64,000 nucleotides of DNA from Marinitoga aeolica. GTDB lineage: Bacteria; Thermotogota; Thermotogae; Petrotogales; Petrotogaceae. Under the pieces are notes generated by a model. It was given only the letters and a program-made list of their open reading frames with translations, was not told where the DNA came from and did not search any database. Positions 1-9,501 of the stretch are shown here, piece after piece. The stretch covers positions 1,674,001-1,738,000 of the forward strand of contig NZ_CP069362.1 in NCBI RefSeq assembly GCF_029910535.1, in the 5' to 3' direction. The position numbers and the translations under genes are program-made. Within the stretch, counting starts at the first letter, position 1. The number at the start of each line of letters is the position of its first letter.

Positions 1-787
1 AGGAGGAAATCTTTTTCAAACAGAAACATCATTAAGGAGTTTCTTGTATTATGATTTTTTATTTAATGTAGCAAAACATTATAAAAAGAATGTACTATTT
101 TTATCTCAAGGATTTGGACATTTTAAACATAAATATGCTACAGCTAGGTTAAAAAAAATATTGAAATATAAAAATTTATATGGAATATTAAGAGATGAGA
201 CAAGCTTTAAATTTGCCAAAATGTGTTCTGATAATTTTGATCTTGGAACAGATATAGGAATGCTTAAATATAAAAATATTATCTTTGAAAAAGATCCTCA
301 AAAATGTCATATTTCATTAATCATAAAAAATAGAAAAAACTGGGATAAAATAATATACATATTAAAACAAGTTAATATTTCAAGAATAACTCCTATTGTT
401 TTTAATAAATCTCAAGATTCAATTTTTGCATATGAATTTTTTGAAAAATATAAAGGCAAAATAAATATTTCTTTTCCAGTTTCGGAGGAGAATAAGATAA
501 TAAATGAAATATTAAAATCGCAGTTTATTATTTCAGATAGATTGCATGGCGGTATATTATCCTTATATTTGGGTGTTCCGGTTATAATGTATAAAAATCA
601 TAAGAATTATAGAGTTTTTAAAACAATAGACAAAGAATATGATTTATTTTTTAGATCTGAAGATGATATGATAAATTCTTTATCAAAATTAAATAGCTTT
701 GAATTTGAAAAAATGCAAAAAAAGTATATAACTAAATTAAATGAAACACATGAAAAAATTGTAGGAATGGTCAAAACCTTCTTATAA
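1..787 (+). CDS. csaB: Polysaccharide pyruvyl transferase, CsaB-like (5' truncated)
   Basis: The reading frame is open from base 2, upstream of the first ATG at 44, and begins GGNLFQ followed by SLRSFLYY. That matches the nucleotide-binding stretch of CsaB-type polysaccharide pyruvyl transferases, so the gene starts before the window. The C-terminal half carries the family motif SDRLHGG followed by LGVPVI. CsaB enzymes add ketal-linked pyruvate to cell-wall polysaccharide, and in some bacteria this anchors S-layer (SLH) proteins. The end overlaps the convergent gene by 17 bp. The family call is good; the exact substrate is unknown. Confidence 0.78.
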   Translation, partial: GGNLFQTETSLRSFLYYDFLFNVAKHYKKNVLFLSQGFGHFKHKYATARLKKILKYKNLYGILRDETSFKFAKMCSDNFDLGTDIGMLKYKNIIFEKDPQKCHISLIIKNRKNWDKIIYILKQVNISRITPIVFNKSQDSIFAYEFFEKYKGKINISFPVSEENKIINEILKSQFIISDRLHGGILSLYLGVPVIMYKNHKNYRVFKTIDKEYDLFFRSEDDMINSLSKLNSFEFEKMQKKYITKLNETHEKIVGMVKTFL

Positions 788-1823
788 TATTTAATGTTTT
801 TCCATCAGTACAGAGTACCAAAATAATATCATCTGTAGGAACTTCGACATCTATAGGATAATCATCTAATTTTAAAGTTTCATAAATTTGAAAATTTTTA
901 TCAATAACAAAAAACTCTCCGGTTATATGGGATATAGCGAACAAAAAATCATTTTTAGAATTATATGCAAAATCAGTAATGGGAATATTCTTCAAAATAA
1001 CTTTTGTTGTTTTATCTTTTAAAGAATAAATATATAAACCACCAAAAAGAGAATTTCCTATGATATTGTCATTAAAAATACCTATGTTAATTAACATTTT
1101 CCCAAATTGTGCAATTTTCTTCTGATAATTATCCCAAAATTCATATATTCCTCCATCAAAATATTCTCCTAAATAATATTTATCTTTGTATTTTTCTATA
1201 TCTATAGGAAATACAATTCTTTTTAAATTCATAATAAATTTTTTATCACTTACTCTGAATAAAAGTTTATATGTATTTAATATGTTATCTTTTTCGTTTT
1301 CATACATTGGAATTAATACGTCATTATTTATAATTGAAATAAAAGGTGTTTTTACTGGAAATTCGTAAAATTTTTCTATTTTTAAAGATTTTTTTTCCAC
1401 AATATATAAACCATATGGATTGGTAGTAGTTATATAAAATTTATCATTTAACACTTTCATATTTATTGGTCTGGCTTTTAATCTTAATTTTCTGCTTAAA
1501 TTGCCCCATTTGTTTATAACTTTAACGGATGGATCACCGTTATCTATAACATATAAGTAATTATTTATATAATAACCAGCCATTGGGCGAGAAATAATAC
1601 CATTATCAACGTATAATGTAACATCTCCGTTAACATAATCGATTACCTTTACTGTCCCACTGTAATTACATATTGTGGCATAATTTCCATAAATATCAAT
1701 ATGAAAAGTCCTTTCGCCAACAGGAATCCTATCGACAATCTGGAAAGTATCAGGTGAAGCAAAAGATAATCCAGATATTAAAATAAATAAATATAGAATG
1801 ATTTTTAAATTTGTTTTTAGCAT
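771..1823 (-). CDS. Secreted beta-propeller-like hypothetical protein
   Basis: A 350-residue protein with a clear signal peptide (short basic N-terminus, hydrophobic stretch at about residues 6-21, likely cleavage after SFA). The rest is built of repeated short beta-strand units with YVID-, FVID- and YIYS-like strands and little helix, which is typical of WD/NHL-like propellers. No catalytic motif is visible. A periplasmic or surface binding role is inferred only. It has its own promoter region and shares the 1824-2006 intergenic space with the divergent OsmC gene. Confidence 0.6.
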   Translation of the reverse strand: MLKTNLKIILYLFILISGLSFASPDTFQIVDRIPVGERTFHIDIYGNYATICNYSGTVKVIDYVNGDVTLYVDNGIISRPMAGYYINNYLYVIDNGDPSVKVINKWGNLSRKLRLKARPINMKVLNDKFYITTTNPYGLYIVEKKSLKIEKFYEFPVKTPFISIINNDVLIPMYENEKDNILNTYKLLFRVSDKKFIMNLKRIVFPIDIEKYKDKYYLGEYFDGGIYEFWDNYQKKIAQFGKMLINIGIFNDNIIGNSLFGGLYIYSLKDKTTKVILKNIPITDFAYNSKNDFLFAISHITGEFFVIDKNFQIYETLKLDDYPIDVEVPTDDIILVLCTDGKTLNIIRRF

Positions 1824-1947
1824 ATAATACCTCCAGCAATTCTTTATTTCAATTTTCGTTTATTACCACAATTCTTAAGTAATTATACATCAAAAATATT
1901 AAAAACTCAAAAAAGTAATTTTTAAAAATTTTGTTATCCATTATTAT

Positions 1948-1998
1948 AAGTATAGCGTTATAATTAATTATACTTGACATAAAAAATCCTAATTAGGA
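1948..1998. promoter_or_regulatory. Inverted repeats upstream of the OsmC-Mrp-mtnA operon
   Basis: AAGTATA (1948-1954) is mirrored by TATACTT (1969-1975) around a TATAAT-like box at 1959-1964. A 12-bp perfect palindrome, TCCTAATTAGGA (1987-1998), overlaps the Shine-Dalgarno AGGAGGG, so it could mask ribosome access or act as an operator. Chance palindromes are common in AT-rich DNA, so this is weak evidence of regulation. Confidence 0.3.
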
Positions 1999-2006
1999 GG
2001 GAAAAT

Positions 2007-2423
2007 ATGGAAATAGAATTAAAAAATACTTTGGGAATGCAATTTGTATCTAAAACACCATCAGGACATGAAGTAATAATTGATGCTTCACCAGAAGTAG
2101 GAGGAACAAATAGTGGTCCTCGTGCATTAGAATTATTTTTGCTTGGAATAGGTGGGTGTACTGGTATAGATGTTGCAATGATTTTAAAGAAAATGAAAGT
2201 TGATTATAAAGATTTAAGAGTAAAATTAGAAACAGAAAGAAATGAAGAACATCCAAGATATTTCAAAAGAATAAATGTGAAATATATATTTAAAGGTAAA
2301 GATTTACCAATGGAAAAATTAGAAAGAGCAGTAAAATTATCTCAAGAAAAATACTGTTCTGCTTCTGCAACAGTAAAAGGCATGGCAGAAGTTACATACG
2401 AAATTATAGTTGAGGAGGAATAA
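2007..2423 (+). CDS. OsmC family protein
   Basis: A 138-residue OsmC/Ohr-fold protein. Both family cysteines are present, one in a GGCTG motif at the start of the central helix and one in KYCSAS. Family members use this pair to reduce organic or fatty-acid hydroperoxides or bind persulfides. The start is ATG 2007 behind AGGAGGG. It ends 1 bp before the Mrp gene, so the two are cotranscribed, linking a thiol protein with an iron-sulfur ATPase. A second OsmC gene, lacking one cysteine, lies at 41756. Confidence 0.82.
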   Translation: MEIELKNTLGMQFVSKTPSGHEVIIDASPEVGGTNSGPRALELFLLGIGGCTGIDVAMILKKMKVDYKDLRVKLETERNEEHPRYFKRINVKYIFKGKDLPMEKLERAVKLSQEKYCSASATVKGMAEVTYEIIVEEE

Positions 2424-2424
2424 T

Positions 2425-3246
2425 ATGGCTGATAAAAAAATACCGTTTCACTTACCAGATCAAAATGAGTTGAAAAACATTAAACACATTATAATGGTAA
2501 TGAGTGGTAAAGGTGGAGTTGGAAAATCAACAATTGCCGTAAATTTAGCAGTTGCTTTATCATTAGAAGGTAGAAAAGTTGGACTGATGGATATTGATAT
2601 GCATGGTCCTAATGTTATGAGAATGTTAGGAGGTACAGAAAAAGATCATCCATATCAGGTTGGAGAAAAAATAGTTCCACCAGAAGTTAATGGAGTTAAA
2701 GTTATATCTGTTTCACAATTTGTTCCTGAATCAGGGAAACCAATTGTATGGAGAGGGCCAATAAAAACAGGGACAATTAAACAATTCTTTAATGATATTG
2801 AATGGGAAGATTTAGACTATATGATTATAGATGCACCTCCAGGTACAGGTGACGAACCATTAACAGTAATGCAAATGTTAAAAAAATTTGATGGTGCAAT
2901 AATAGTAACAACACCATCAGAAGTTTCAAAAGATGATGTAGAAAGAGCAATAAATTTCTTTAAGGTTATGAATAAAAAAGTTTTAGGTTTAGTTGAAAAT
3001 ATGGCATATTTTGAATGTCCAAACTGTCATACAAAACATTATATTTTTGGTAAAAATGGAGCAAAATCATTAGCAGAAAAATATGAATTACCAATTTTAG
3101 CAGAAATACCAATTAGTGAAGAAATTAGAACAAATATGGATACAGGAAAACCTGCAGCATATTTTGGAAAACCGGAACATGTAGCTCCATATGTTCAATT
3201 AGCAAAAAGAGTTATCAATGAAGTTGAAAAGGATGATAAAGAATGA
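2425..3246 (+). CDS. Mrp/NBP35-type Fe-S carrier P-loop ATPase
   Basis: A 273-residue MinD/Mrp-like ATPase. The deviant Walker [10 protein letters not shown] lies near the N-terminus, with DIDMHGPNV and DAPPGTGDE downstream. A CPNC cysteine pair near residue 195 is the bridging Fe-S site of the ApbC/NBP35 family, which assembles and transfers [4Fe-4S] clusters. I chose ATG 2425 over an in-frame TTG at 2410, because the upstream codons are the Shine-Dalgarno (GAGGAGG). It overlaps mtnA by 4 bp. Confidence 0.88.
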   Translation: MADKKIPFHLPDQNELKNIKHIIMVMSGKGGVGKSTIAVNLAVALSLEGRKVGLMDIDMHGPNVMRMLGGTEKDHPYQVGEKIVPPEVNGVKVISVSQFVPESGKPIVWRGPIKTGTIKQFFNDIEWEDLDYMIIDAPPGTGDEPLTVMQMLKKFDGAIIVTTPSEVSKDDVERAINFFKVMNKKVLGLVENMAYFECPNCHTKHYIFGKNGAKSLAEKYELPILAEIPISEEIRTNMDTGKPAAYFGKPEHVAPYVQLAKRVINEVEKDDKE

Positions 3247-4280
3247 GCAAGTTAAAGACTATAACAATGGAATGGACAGGAGATTCATTGATTTTAGTCG
3301 ATCAAAGATACTTGCCTTTAGAAGAAACATATGTAACATGTAAAAATTACAAAGAAGTTGCTGTAGCTATAAAAGATATGATTGTTAGAGGTGCTCCAGC
3401 TATTGGTGCATCAGCAGCTTTTGGATATGTACTAGGGGTAAAAGAGTTTATAAACACAGAAAATTTTGATGAAAAAATGAAAGAAGTAAAAGATACATTA
3501 GCAAATACAAGACCTACAGCAGTAAATCTTTTCTGGGCATTAGACAGAATGGAGAAAAAATTAAATGAAATAAAAAATGAAGAAAATTTAATAGAGTTAA
3601 TTGAAAAAGAAGCTTTAGATATAGCCTATGAAGATATTGAAGCAAATAAAGCAATGGGGAGATTTGGTGGAGAATTATTAAATGACGGAGATACTGTATT
3701 AACCCATTGTAATGCAGGAGCATTAGCAACAGTTGATTATGGAACAGCATTAGGAGTTATAAGAGGCGCAAGGGAATTAGGTAAAGACATAAAAGTGTAT
3801 GCAGATGAAACAAGACCATATTTACAAGGTGCAAGACTAACAGTATGGGAATTATATAAAGATGGATTTGATGTAACGTTAATTTCAGACAATATGGCTG
3901 GTTGGGTAATGAAACAAGGAAAAATAAATGCTGTAGTAGTTGGTGCAGACAGAATTGCTGCGAATGGTGATGTTGCTAATAAAATAGGAACATATTCTGT
4001 AGCGTTATTAGCAAAAGAACATGGAATTCCTTTTTATGTTGCAGCACCATTATCAACAATAGATTTAAATACGCCAACTGGAAATGAAATTCCTATAGAA
4101 GAAAGATCTCATAAAGAAGTTAGATATTGTCATAAATCGAAAATGGTTCCAGAAGAAATTAAGGTATATAACCCAGCATTTGACGTAACTCCAAATGAAT
4201 TGGTAACAGCAATTATTACAGAAAAAGGTGTGGTAAGACCACCATATTCTGAAAATTTAAAAAAACTATTTGAAAAATGA
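3243..4280 (+). CDS. mtnA: Methylthioribose-1-phosphate isomerase
   Basis: A 345-residue member of the eIF-2B alpha/beta/delta family with the MtnA signatures [23 protein letters not shown] (catalytic Cys near residue 160) and [18 protein letters not shown] (catalytic Asp near 240). It isomerises 5-methylthioribose-1-phosphate to methylthioribulose-1-phosphate in methionine salvage. Length matches the family. It is the last gene of the OsmC-Mrp-mtnA unit and overlaps Mrp by 4 bp (ATGA). A bidirectional terminator follows. Confidence 0.92.
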   Translation: MSKLKTITMEWTGDSLILVDQRYLPLEETYVTCKNYKEVAVAIKDMIVRGAPAIGASAAFGYVLGVKEFINTENFDEKMKEVKDTLANTRPTAVNLFWALDRMEKKLNEIKNEENLIELIEKEALDIAYEDIEANKAMGRFGGELLNDGDTVLTHCNAGALATVDYGTALGVIRGARELGKDIKVYADETRPYLQGARLTVWELYKDGFDVTLISDNMAGWVMKQGKINAVVVGADRIAANGDVANKIGTYSVALLAKEHGIPFYVAAPLSTIDLNTPTGNEIPIEERSHKEVRYCHKSKMVPEEIKVYNPAFDVTPNELVTAIITEKGVVRPPYSENLKKLFEK

Positions 4281-4283
4281 TTA

Positions 4284-4316
4284 AAATGGCTCTCAAAATT
4301 TTGAGAGCCATTTTTC
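4284..4316. terminator. Bidirectional rho-independent terminator
   Basis: The stem ATGGCTCTCAAAA pairs with its inverse copy and is flanked by A-tracts and T-tracts on both sides. It sits between convergent mtnA and the CheW gene, so it can end both transcripts. Confidence 0.85.
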
Positions 4317-4317
4317 T

Positions 4318-5628
4318 TTAAATGGAAAATTTATCAACATCAATAACAAAGATTAATACATCTTTCTTATTAATAACATTTCTTAGATATTTGCCATTAG
4401 CTGTATTTTTTAAAATTTCTTCAGGCACAGGTTCTATTTCATGTTTAAGAACATTCATTATTTCTTCTACTTCATCCACAATCATTCCAAAATCCTTTTC
4501 TTTTCCTTTTACTATAACAACATTTTTTGAGTTATTTTTTGCATGATAGAATTTATCTTTTAAATCTATTAATGGAATAATTTCTCCTCTAATGTTTACA
4601 ACATCCTCAACATTATCTTTTTCTAATGTTGTAATTTCTCTAATTTTTTCTATTTCTATTGCATAATATTCTTCTAATAATTTAAATCTTAAGAATAATT
4701 TTGATTCTTCATGTGAAAAAGTGGCTTCTTTTGTTTTTTCTTCAATTTTTTCATTTATTTCTATTCCTAATTCTCCAAATACTTTTTCTAAATCTAATAA
4801 AGTAATTATTTCATCGCCTAAATTAACAATACCTATTACCTTAGAATTTTTATTTGTAACCGGTAATTTGTTTATTTCGTCTATATTTATACTTACAATA
4901 TTTTTTACTTTTTCTACATGTAGTCCGAATTTTATTCCATGAATTTCTATTACTATTAGTTCTCTAAGATTTAAATTTTCTTTTTTGAATAATTCATTTA
5001 AATCGATAATCTGAATAATTTCTCCTCTTAACGAAGTAACTCCTTTTACAAAATCAGGCATGTCTGGAACAGAGTATATTGTTGGTTTTTTAACAATTTC
5101 CTGAACATTTTCTACAGGGATAGCCATTATTTCATTACCTAATTTAAATTTAAGAATTTGGACTAAATTTTCATTTATTAATTCTTGAGATTCTTTTGGG
5201 TTACTATTATTATCCACATATATATTTTTACTACCTTCAAATAATTTTTCTATATTTATTACTTTATATAATGAATCTTCCTTTTTTATAACAGAAGAAA
5301 AGTATTCAGATCCTTTTATTTTTTCTATACTTGACTCATCTTTTATATGCAACATCTCTGCAGTGTCATCAATAATTATACCTATTAAAGTACCCCTATG
5401 AGTTAAAATTACTATTTTTGAGTCAGGGACTATATTCTTTCCAATATTCATTTTGCTTTTTATATTCATTATAGGGATAGTTTTATCTCTTAAATTAATA
5501 ATACCAATAATATGACTATCTGTACCTGGGACTTTTACAATATTCTCGTATTTTATTACTTCTTGAACGTTCTCCATTGGAATTGCATATTTTTCTTTTT
5601 CTAATATTATCGTGATAAATTGTAACAT
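4318..5628 (-). CDS. Triple-CheW-domain protein
   Basis: A 436-residue protein made of three consecutive CheW-like SH3-type domains, roughly residues 1-135, 150-285 and 310-436. Each starts with a FxxxxEYAIPxENVQEV-like strand and holds an IxxLRGExIPIIDL-like core. CheW couples chemoreceptors to the CheA kinase; multi-CheW proteins are thought to act as extended scaffolds or CheV-like adaptors, but no receiver domain is present here. ATG 5628 has a weak AAGTGGG ribosome site; GTG 5640 in frame has none. No chemotaxis neighbours. Confidence 0.85.
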   Translation of the reverse strand: MLQFITIILEKEKYAIPMENVQEVIKYENIVKVPGTDSHIIGIINLRDKTIPIMNIKSKMNIGKNIVPDSKIVILTHRGTLIGIIIDDTAEMLHIKDESSIEKIKGSEYFSSVIKKEDSLYKVINIEKLFEGSKNIYVDNNSNPKESQELINENLVQILKFKLGNEIMAIPVENVQEIVKKPTIYSVPDMPDFVKGVTSLRGEIIQIIDLNELFKKENLNLRELIVIEIHGIKFGLHVEKVKNIVSINIDEINKLPVTNKNSKVIGIVNLGDEIITLLDLEKVFGELGIEINEKIEEKTKEATFSHEESKLFLRFKLLEEYYAIEIEKIREITTLEKDNVEDVVNIRGEIIPLIDLKDKFYHAKNNSKNVVIVKGKEKDFGMIVDEVEEIMNVLKHEIEPVPEEILKNTANGKYLRNVINKKDVLIFVIDVDKFSI

Positions 5629-5794
5629 ACTATTACCCACTTATATTAAATATTTTATAATTCTATTCTTTTAAAGAATTATTTTCTTTATTCATTAATA
5701 TTATATCATATATTAATCTAATAATCAATAAAAAATTATGCTCTCTTTTTTCTAAAATATATAGAGTTCTTTATTAAGAATACTCATATATTTA

Positions 5795-5823
5795 TTGAAT
5801 TTTATGTGAAAATGTGATAAAAT
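5795..5823 (+). promoter_or_regulatory. Promoter of the aor unit
   Basis: The -35 box TTGAAT (5795-5800) and -10 box TAAAAT (5818-5823) are separated by exactly 17 bp. The predicted start of transcription near 5830 falls just upstream of the riboswitch, which supports both calls. Confidence 0.65.
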
Positions 5824-5835
5824 TAAAGTGAATAC

Positions 5836-5940
5836 ATTACCCCTTCCGAGCCTTTATACCTAAAGCTTATGCCATGGTAAAAGGCCAATGGGTATGGTTG
5901 GAAACGGCTATGCCTCCCGTGTTTGGAAAGGAAGGAAAAA
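5836..5940 (+). promoter_or_regulatory. Moco/Tuco RNA (molybdenum- or tungsten-cofactor riboswitch)
   Basis: The leader of aor matches the Moco RNA motif. It has a closing stem (CCTTCC 5842-5847 with GGAAGG 5930-5935), a CCGAGCC segment, and a hairpin GCCTTTATACC (5850-5860) with GGTAAAAGGC (5876-5885). A signature GGTATGGTTGGAAACGGCT segment (5891-5909), with GGTAT pairing ATGCC, is followed by TGCCTCCC. The family is reported to sense molybdenum or tungsten cofactor. The run of G at 5947-5953 that forms the ribosome site could pair with the CCCC of the closing stem, suggesting translational control. The gene downstream is a tungsten-type enzyme. Confidence 0.87.
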
Positions 5941-5959
5941 TTATAAGGGGGGGTAAAAA

Positions 5960-7759
5960 GTGTCATTTAACGGAAAAGTTTTAAGAGTAAACCTTACAGA
6001 AAGAAGTGTTAAAGTTGAAGAATTGCCAAAAGATGCAGAACTTTATTTAGGTGGTAGAGGTCTTGCAACAAAAATGTTTTACGATGAAGTAGATCCGAAA
6101 GTAGATCCATTATCACCAGAAAACAAATTATTCTTTTCCACAGGACCGCTTTCTGGAACTGCAGCACCAACTGGTGGGAGGTATATGGTTGTTACAAAAG
6201 GTCCATTGACTGGCACCATAGCTTCAAGTAATTCAGGAGGCTATTTTGGTGCAGAACTGAAGTTTGCAGGATATGATATGGTTATTTTTGAAGGAAAAGC
6301 TGATAAACCTGTTTATCTATGGATTAAAGATGACCATGTTGAATTAAAAGACGCTGCACATTTATGGGGAAAAGATGTATTTGAAACAACAGACACATTA
6401 TTAGAAGAGGTTGGAGAACCAAAAGCAAGAGTTGCATGTATAGGTCCAGCTGGTGAGAAACTGGTTAAATTTGCTGCTGTTATGAATGATAAGCATAGAG
6501 CAGCAGGAAGAACTGGTGTTGGAGCTGTTATGGGTAGTAAGAATCTAAAAGCTGTTGTTGTTAGAGGAACAAAGAGACCTGAGGTAAAAGATCCTGCTAA
6601 GTTTATGGAAACGGTAAAAGAAAAGATAAAGAAATTAAAGGAAAATGGAGTAACAGGAGAAGGATTACCAAAATTAGGAACAAAAGTATTGGATAACATT
6701 ATAAACCAAAATGGGTTATATCCAACAAGGAATTTTCAGGATTCTGTATTTGAATTAACGGATGAAGTTTCAGGTGAAGCTTTAGTTGAAAAGGGTTATT
6801 TAATAAAGAATATGCCGTGTTTTGGTTGTCCTATAGCTTGTGGTAGAAGAGTAACATTACCTAATGGAATAGAAACAGAAGGACCAGAATATGAAACTGG
6901 TTGGGCATTTGGTGCAGATTGTGGTGTTTCAAATTTAATTGCTATAGTTGAAGCTAACCATCTATGTAATAAATATGGTCTTGATACAATTTCTGCAGGT
7001 GCAACAATAGCAGCAGCAATGGAGTTATATGAAAAAGGTATTATTAAAAGGGATGAATTGGGTAATGGCCCTGAATTAAAATTTGGAAGTTCAGAAGCTA
7101 TAGTATTTTATACAAAACAAATAGGATTAAGAGAAGGATTTGGAGACAAATTAGCAGAAGGCTCGTACAGATTAGCAGAAAGTTATGGTCATGTAGAATA
7201 TTCAATGACAGTTAAAAAACAAGAGCTTCCTGCATATGATCCAAGGGGTGCTCAGGGACATGGACTTGAGTATGCTACAAGTAATAGAGGTGGATGTCAT
7301 GTTAGAGGATATATGATATCACCAGAAATTTTAGGTGCTCCAGAAAAATTAGATCCACAACAATTAGAAGGTAAAGCAGAATGGGTAAAAACATTCCAGG
7401 ATTTAACAGCTGTTATTGATTCAGCAGGGTTGTGTTTATTTACCTCATTTGCTTTAGGATTAGATGATTATAAAGATCTTATTAATGCAGCATTAGGTTG
7501 GAATTTATCCTCAGAAGAAACATTAAAGATTGGTGAAAGAATTTGGAATTTAGAAAGAAAATTTAATTTAGAGGCAGGAATTGATCCATCACAGGATACA
7601 TTACCAAAAAGATTGCTTGAAGAACCTGCAAAAGAAGGTCCTAATAAAGGCCAAGTTGTGCATTTAGATGTATTGTTGCCAAAATATTATGAAGTAAGAG
7701 GATGGAGTAAAGAAGGAGTTCCAACAGAAGAAAAATTAAAGGAGTTAAATATTTTATGA
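5960..7759 (+). CDS. aor: Tungsten-containing aldehyde:ferredoxin oxidoreductase
   Basis: A 599-residue enzyme of the AOR family, which oxidises aldehydes to acids with ferredoxin as acceptor using a tungsto-bispyranopterin and one [4Fe-4S] cluster. The cluster ligands are visible as C287-x2-C290-x3-C294 and a distant C492 in DSAGLCLF. The N-terminal beta domain has LGGRGL and FSTGPLSGT, and PEYET is present. The start is GTG 5960 with a strong AAGGGGGGG ribosome site. Its stop overlaps moaD by 4 bp. Expression is probably set by the upstream cofactor riboswitch. Native substrate unknown. Confidence 0.93.
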   Translation: MSFNGKVLRVNLTERSVKVEELPKDAELYLGGRGLATKMFYDEVDPKVDPLSPENKLFFSTGPLSGTAAPTGGRYMVVTKGPLTGTIASSNSGGYFGAELKFAGYDMVIFEGKADKPVYLWIKDDHVELKDAAHLWGKDVFETTDTLLEEVGEPKARVACIGPAGEKLVKFAAVMNDKHRAAGRTGVGAVMGSKNLKAVVVRGTKRPEVKDPAKFMETVKEKIKKLKENGVTGEGLPKLGTKVLDNIINQNGLYPTRNFQDSVFELTDEVSGEALVEKGYLIKNMPCFGCPIACGRRVTLPNGIETEGPEYETGWAFGADCGVSNLIAIVEANHLCNKYGLDTISAGATIAAAMELYEKGIIKRDELGNGPELKFGSSEAIVFYTKQIGLREGFGDKLAEGSYRLAESYGHVEYSMTVKKQELPAYDPRGAQGHGLEYATSNRGGCHVRGYMISPEILGAPEKLDPQQLEGKAEWVKTFQDLTAVIDSAGLCLFTSFALGLDDYKDLINAALGWNLSSEETLKIGERIWNLERKFNLEAGIDPSQDTLPKRLLEEPAKEGPNKGQVVHLDVLLPKYYEVRGWSKEGVPTEEKLKELNIL

Positions 7760-8037
7760 AAATAGAAGTAAAGTTTTTCGCTACCCTGAGATTATATCTC
7801 GGGGTAGCTTCAATAAATCTGGAAATTAATAAACCGATAACAGTTGATAATTTAATAGATATGCTTGTAGAAAAATTTAATGACAAGAAGATAAGAGATT
7901 ACCTTGTAGAAGGTAAAAAAATAAAGATTGGAACTATGATTTTGATAAATGGGAAAAATATTATTCATTTAAATGGATTGGATACGATGGTTGAAGAAGG
8001 AATTATATCTATATTTCCTCCAGCGGGTGGTGGATGA
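7756..8037 (+). CDS. moaD: MoaD/ThiS-type ubiquitin-like sulfur carrier
   Basis: A 93-residue beta-grasp protein ending in the sulfur-carrier tail AGGG after FPPAGGG. The C-terminal glycine of MoaD is adenylated and thiocarboxylated, and it donates sulfur to make the dithiolene of molybdopterin. It overlaps aor and abuts the moeB-like gene, its expected activating enzyme. MoaE, the large subunit of molybdopterin synthase, is not found in this window. Confidence 0.86.
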   Translation: MKIEVKFFATLRLYLGVASINLEINKPITVDNLIDMLVEKFNDKKIRDYLVEGKKIKIGTMILINGKNIIHLNGLDTMVEEGIISIFPPAGGG

Positions 8038-8038
8038 T

Positions 8039-8704
8039 ATGGATAGATATTCGAGACATATGAAATTATACAAAAACTTTGATAAAATTAGAAATGCTAA
8101 AATAATGGTTGCTGGTGCTGGTGGTTTAGGTAGTAATGTTTTAATGCATCTCTCAAGATTAGGGATTGGAGAAATACATATTTTTGATAATGGGATTCTT
8201 GACATGCCAGATCTTAATAGGCAAATATTATATGATCATGAAGATTTGGGTAAAAAAAAGGTTTTTGTAGCAAAAGAAAAATTAAATGAAATTAATCCAG
8301 AGGTTAAAATACATATTTTTGCCGAAAAAATTCAGGAAAAAACAGTATTGCCAGATGTTGATATTGCAATTGATTGTTTTGATAATTTTGAAAGTAGAAA
8401 GATTTTGGATAGAAAAGTACATGAAAAAAATATTCCTTTAATTCATGGCGGTGTAGAAAGATTTTTTGGACAGGTAACAGATATTATCCCAGGCAAAACT
8501 AAAACGTTAAGTGAAATTTTAGGTGATGTAAAAGATACGGATGAAATAAAATATGTTACACCTTATGCTGTTTCTATTATTGCTTCAATTCAAGTGAGTG
8601 AAGCAATGAAATTACTTTGTGGAGATTATGATAATGCGTTGATAAATAAGTTATTGGTTGTGGACCTTTATTTTAATACTTTTGATATTATACAAATAAA
8701 ATAA
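8039..8704 (+). CDS. MoeB/ThiF/HesA-family E1-like adenylyltransferase, short form
   Basis: A 221-residue activating enzyme starting RYSRHMKL, with the nucleotide-binding GAGGLGSNV, the DLNRQ motif and an IDCFDNF segment. It should adenylate the MoaD C-terminus encoded just upstream. ATG 8039 lies 2 bp after the moaD stop and matches the family N-terminus; an ATG at 7973 would overlap moaD by 65 bp. It is shorter than MoeB (about 245-250 aa) and lacks the two CxxC zinc pairs found in MoeB and ThiF. Confidence 0.82.
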   Translation: MDRYSRHMKLYKNFDKIRNAKIMVAGAGGLGSNVLMHLSRLGIGEIHIFDNGILDMPDLNRQILYDHEDLGKKKVFVAKEKLNEINPEVKIHIFAEKIQEKTVLPDVDIAIDCFDNFESRKILDRKVHEKNIPLIHGGVERFFGQVTDIIPGKTKTLSEILGDVKDTDEIKYVTPYAVSIIASIQVSEAMKLLCGDYDNALINKLLVVDLYFNTFDIIQIK

Positions 8705-8716
8705 TATGTCAGACTG

Positions 8717-8968
8717 TTGACAAAGTATTTTCTAAAAAAATAATATGAGCGAATACTTGAAAATTCCCAAACTTTCGCTTCGCGAAATTTTAAATATTAT
8801 AAACTAAAATAATTGCTCTATTTCAAACCTATATTAATTATTATAATTTTTTTAATATAAAAACCTTTATTTATTTTTAATGCTTCGCATTAAAAATATA
8901 TCCATGAGTATTTTTGAGGTTTTAGAATTTTCCGTATGAGTGAATATTATTTTTGAAAATACTTTGTA
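8717..8968. repeat. MITE-like repeat element, copy A
   Basis: The ends are imperfect inverted repeats: ACAAAGTATTTTC then an A-run and TAATAT at 8720-8746, mirrored at about 8944-8966. The same two ends recur in inverted orientation at 22572-22884. The interior holds two strong hairpins sharing a GC-TTC-GC tip: TTTCGC/GCGAAA at 8773-8787 and TTTTTAATGC/GCATTAAAAA at 8874-8896. No open reading frame is supported. It fills the gap between the aor unit and mog. Confidence 0.7.
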
Positions 8969-9018
8969 TTTATTTTTGAGTTTGTCTACAAACTAAGGTG
9001 ATTGGTATCACCTCTTGT

Positions 9019-9501
9019 TTATCTTGCGCAATCGCCACCCAAATTTTTAATTTTTTCTACGGCATGTGGAATAGCAGGTAATAATACATTAAGGTTTTCT
9101 TTTACTGCTTTTGGGCTTCCTGGGAGATTTATAATTAAAGTGTTATTTGCAACACCTACAACAGCTCTTGATAGCATTCCGTGAGGAGTATGTTTTAAAG
9201 CTTCTATAATCATAGCCATTTCCATTCCATATATTCTTCTTTCAATAACTTCCATTGTTGCTTCTGGTGTAACATCTCTTGGAGTTAATCCGGTTCCACC
9301 AGTGGTTAATATAATATCTATATCTTTTTTTACCAAATCTTTTAATTCATTTGTGATTAATTCTTTTTCGTCAGGTAATATTTTATATCCTATTAATTCT
9401 CCGTTTATAGAATCCATGATTTCTTTAATAACTTTCCCGCTTAAATCTTCTCTTTCGCCTTTTGATCCTTTATCGCTTAATGTTAATACAAAATATTTCA
9501 T
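9019..9501 (-). CDS. mog: Molybdopterin adenylyltransferase (Mog/MoaB family)
   Basis: A 160-residue protein of the MogA/MoaB fold with TTGGTGLTPRDVTPEAT and LPGSPKAV, the signatures that bind molybdopterin and Mg-ATP. It adenylates molybdopterin before metal insertion by MoeA. It is the last gene of the eight-gene minus-strand unit, and its ATG overlaps the moaC stop by one base. Length is normal for a stand-alone MogA. Confidence 0.88.
   Translation of the reverse strand: MKYFVLTLSDKGSKGEREDLSGKVIKEIMDSINGELIGYKILPDEKELITNELKDLVKKDIDIILTTGGTGLTPRDVTPEATMEVIERRIYGMEMAMIIEALKHTPHGMLSRAVVGVANNTLIINLPGSPKAVKENLNVLLPAIPHAVEKIKNLGGDCAR

Noticed and set aside
8717-8746. TTGACA with TAATAT 18 bp later as a real promoter
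   Set aside because: It lies in the terminal repeat of the mobile element and points at no plus-strand gene.
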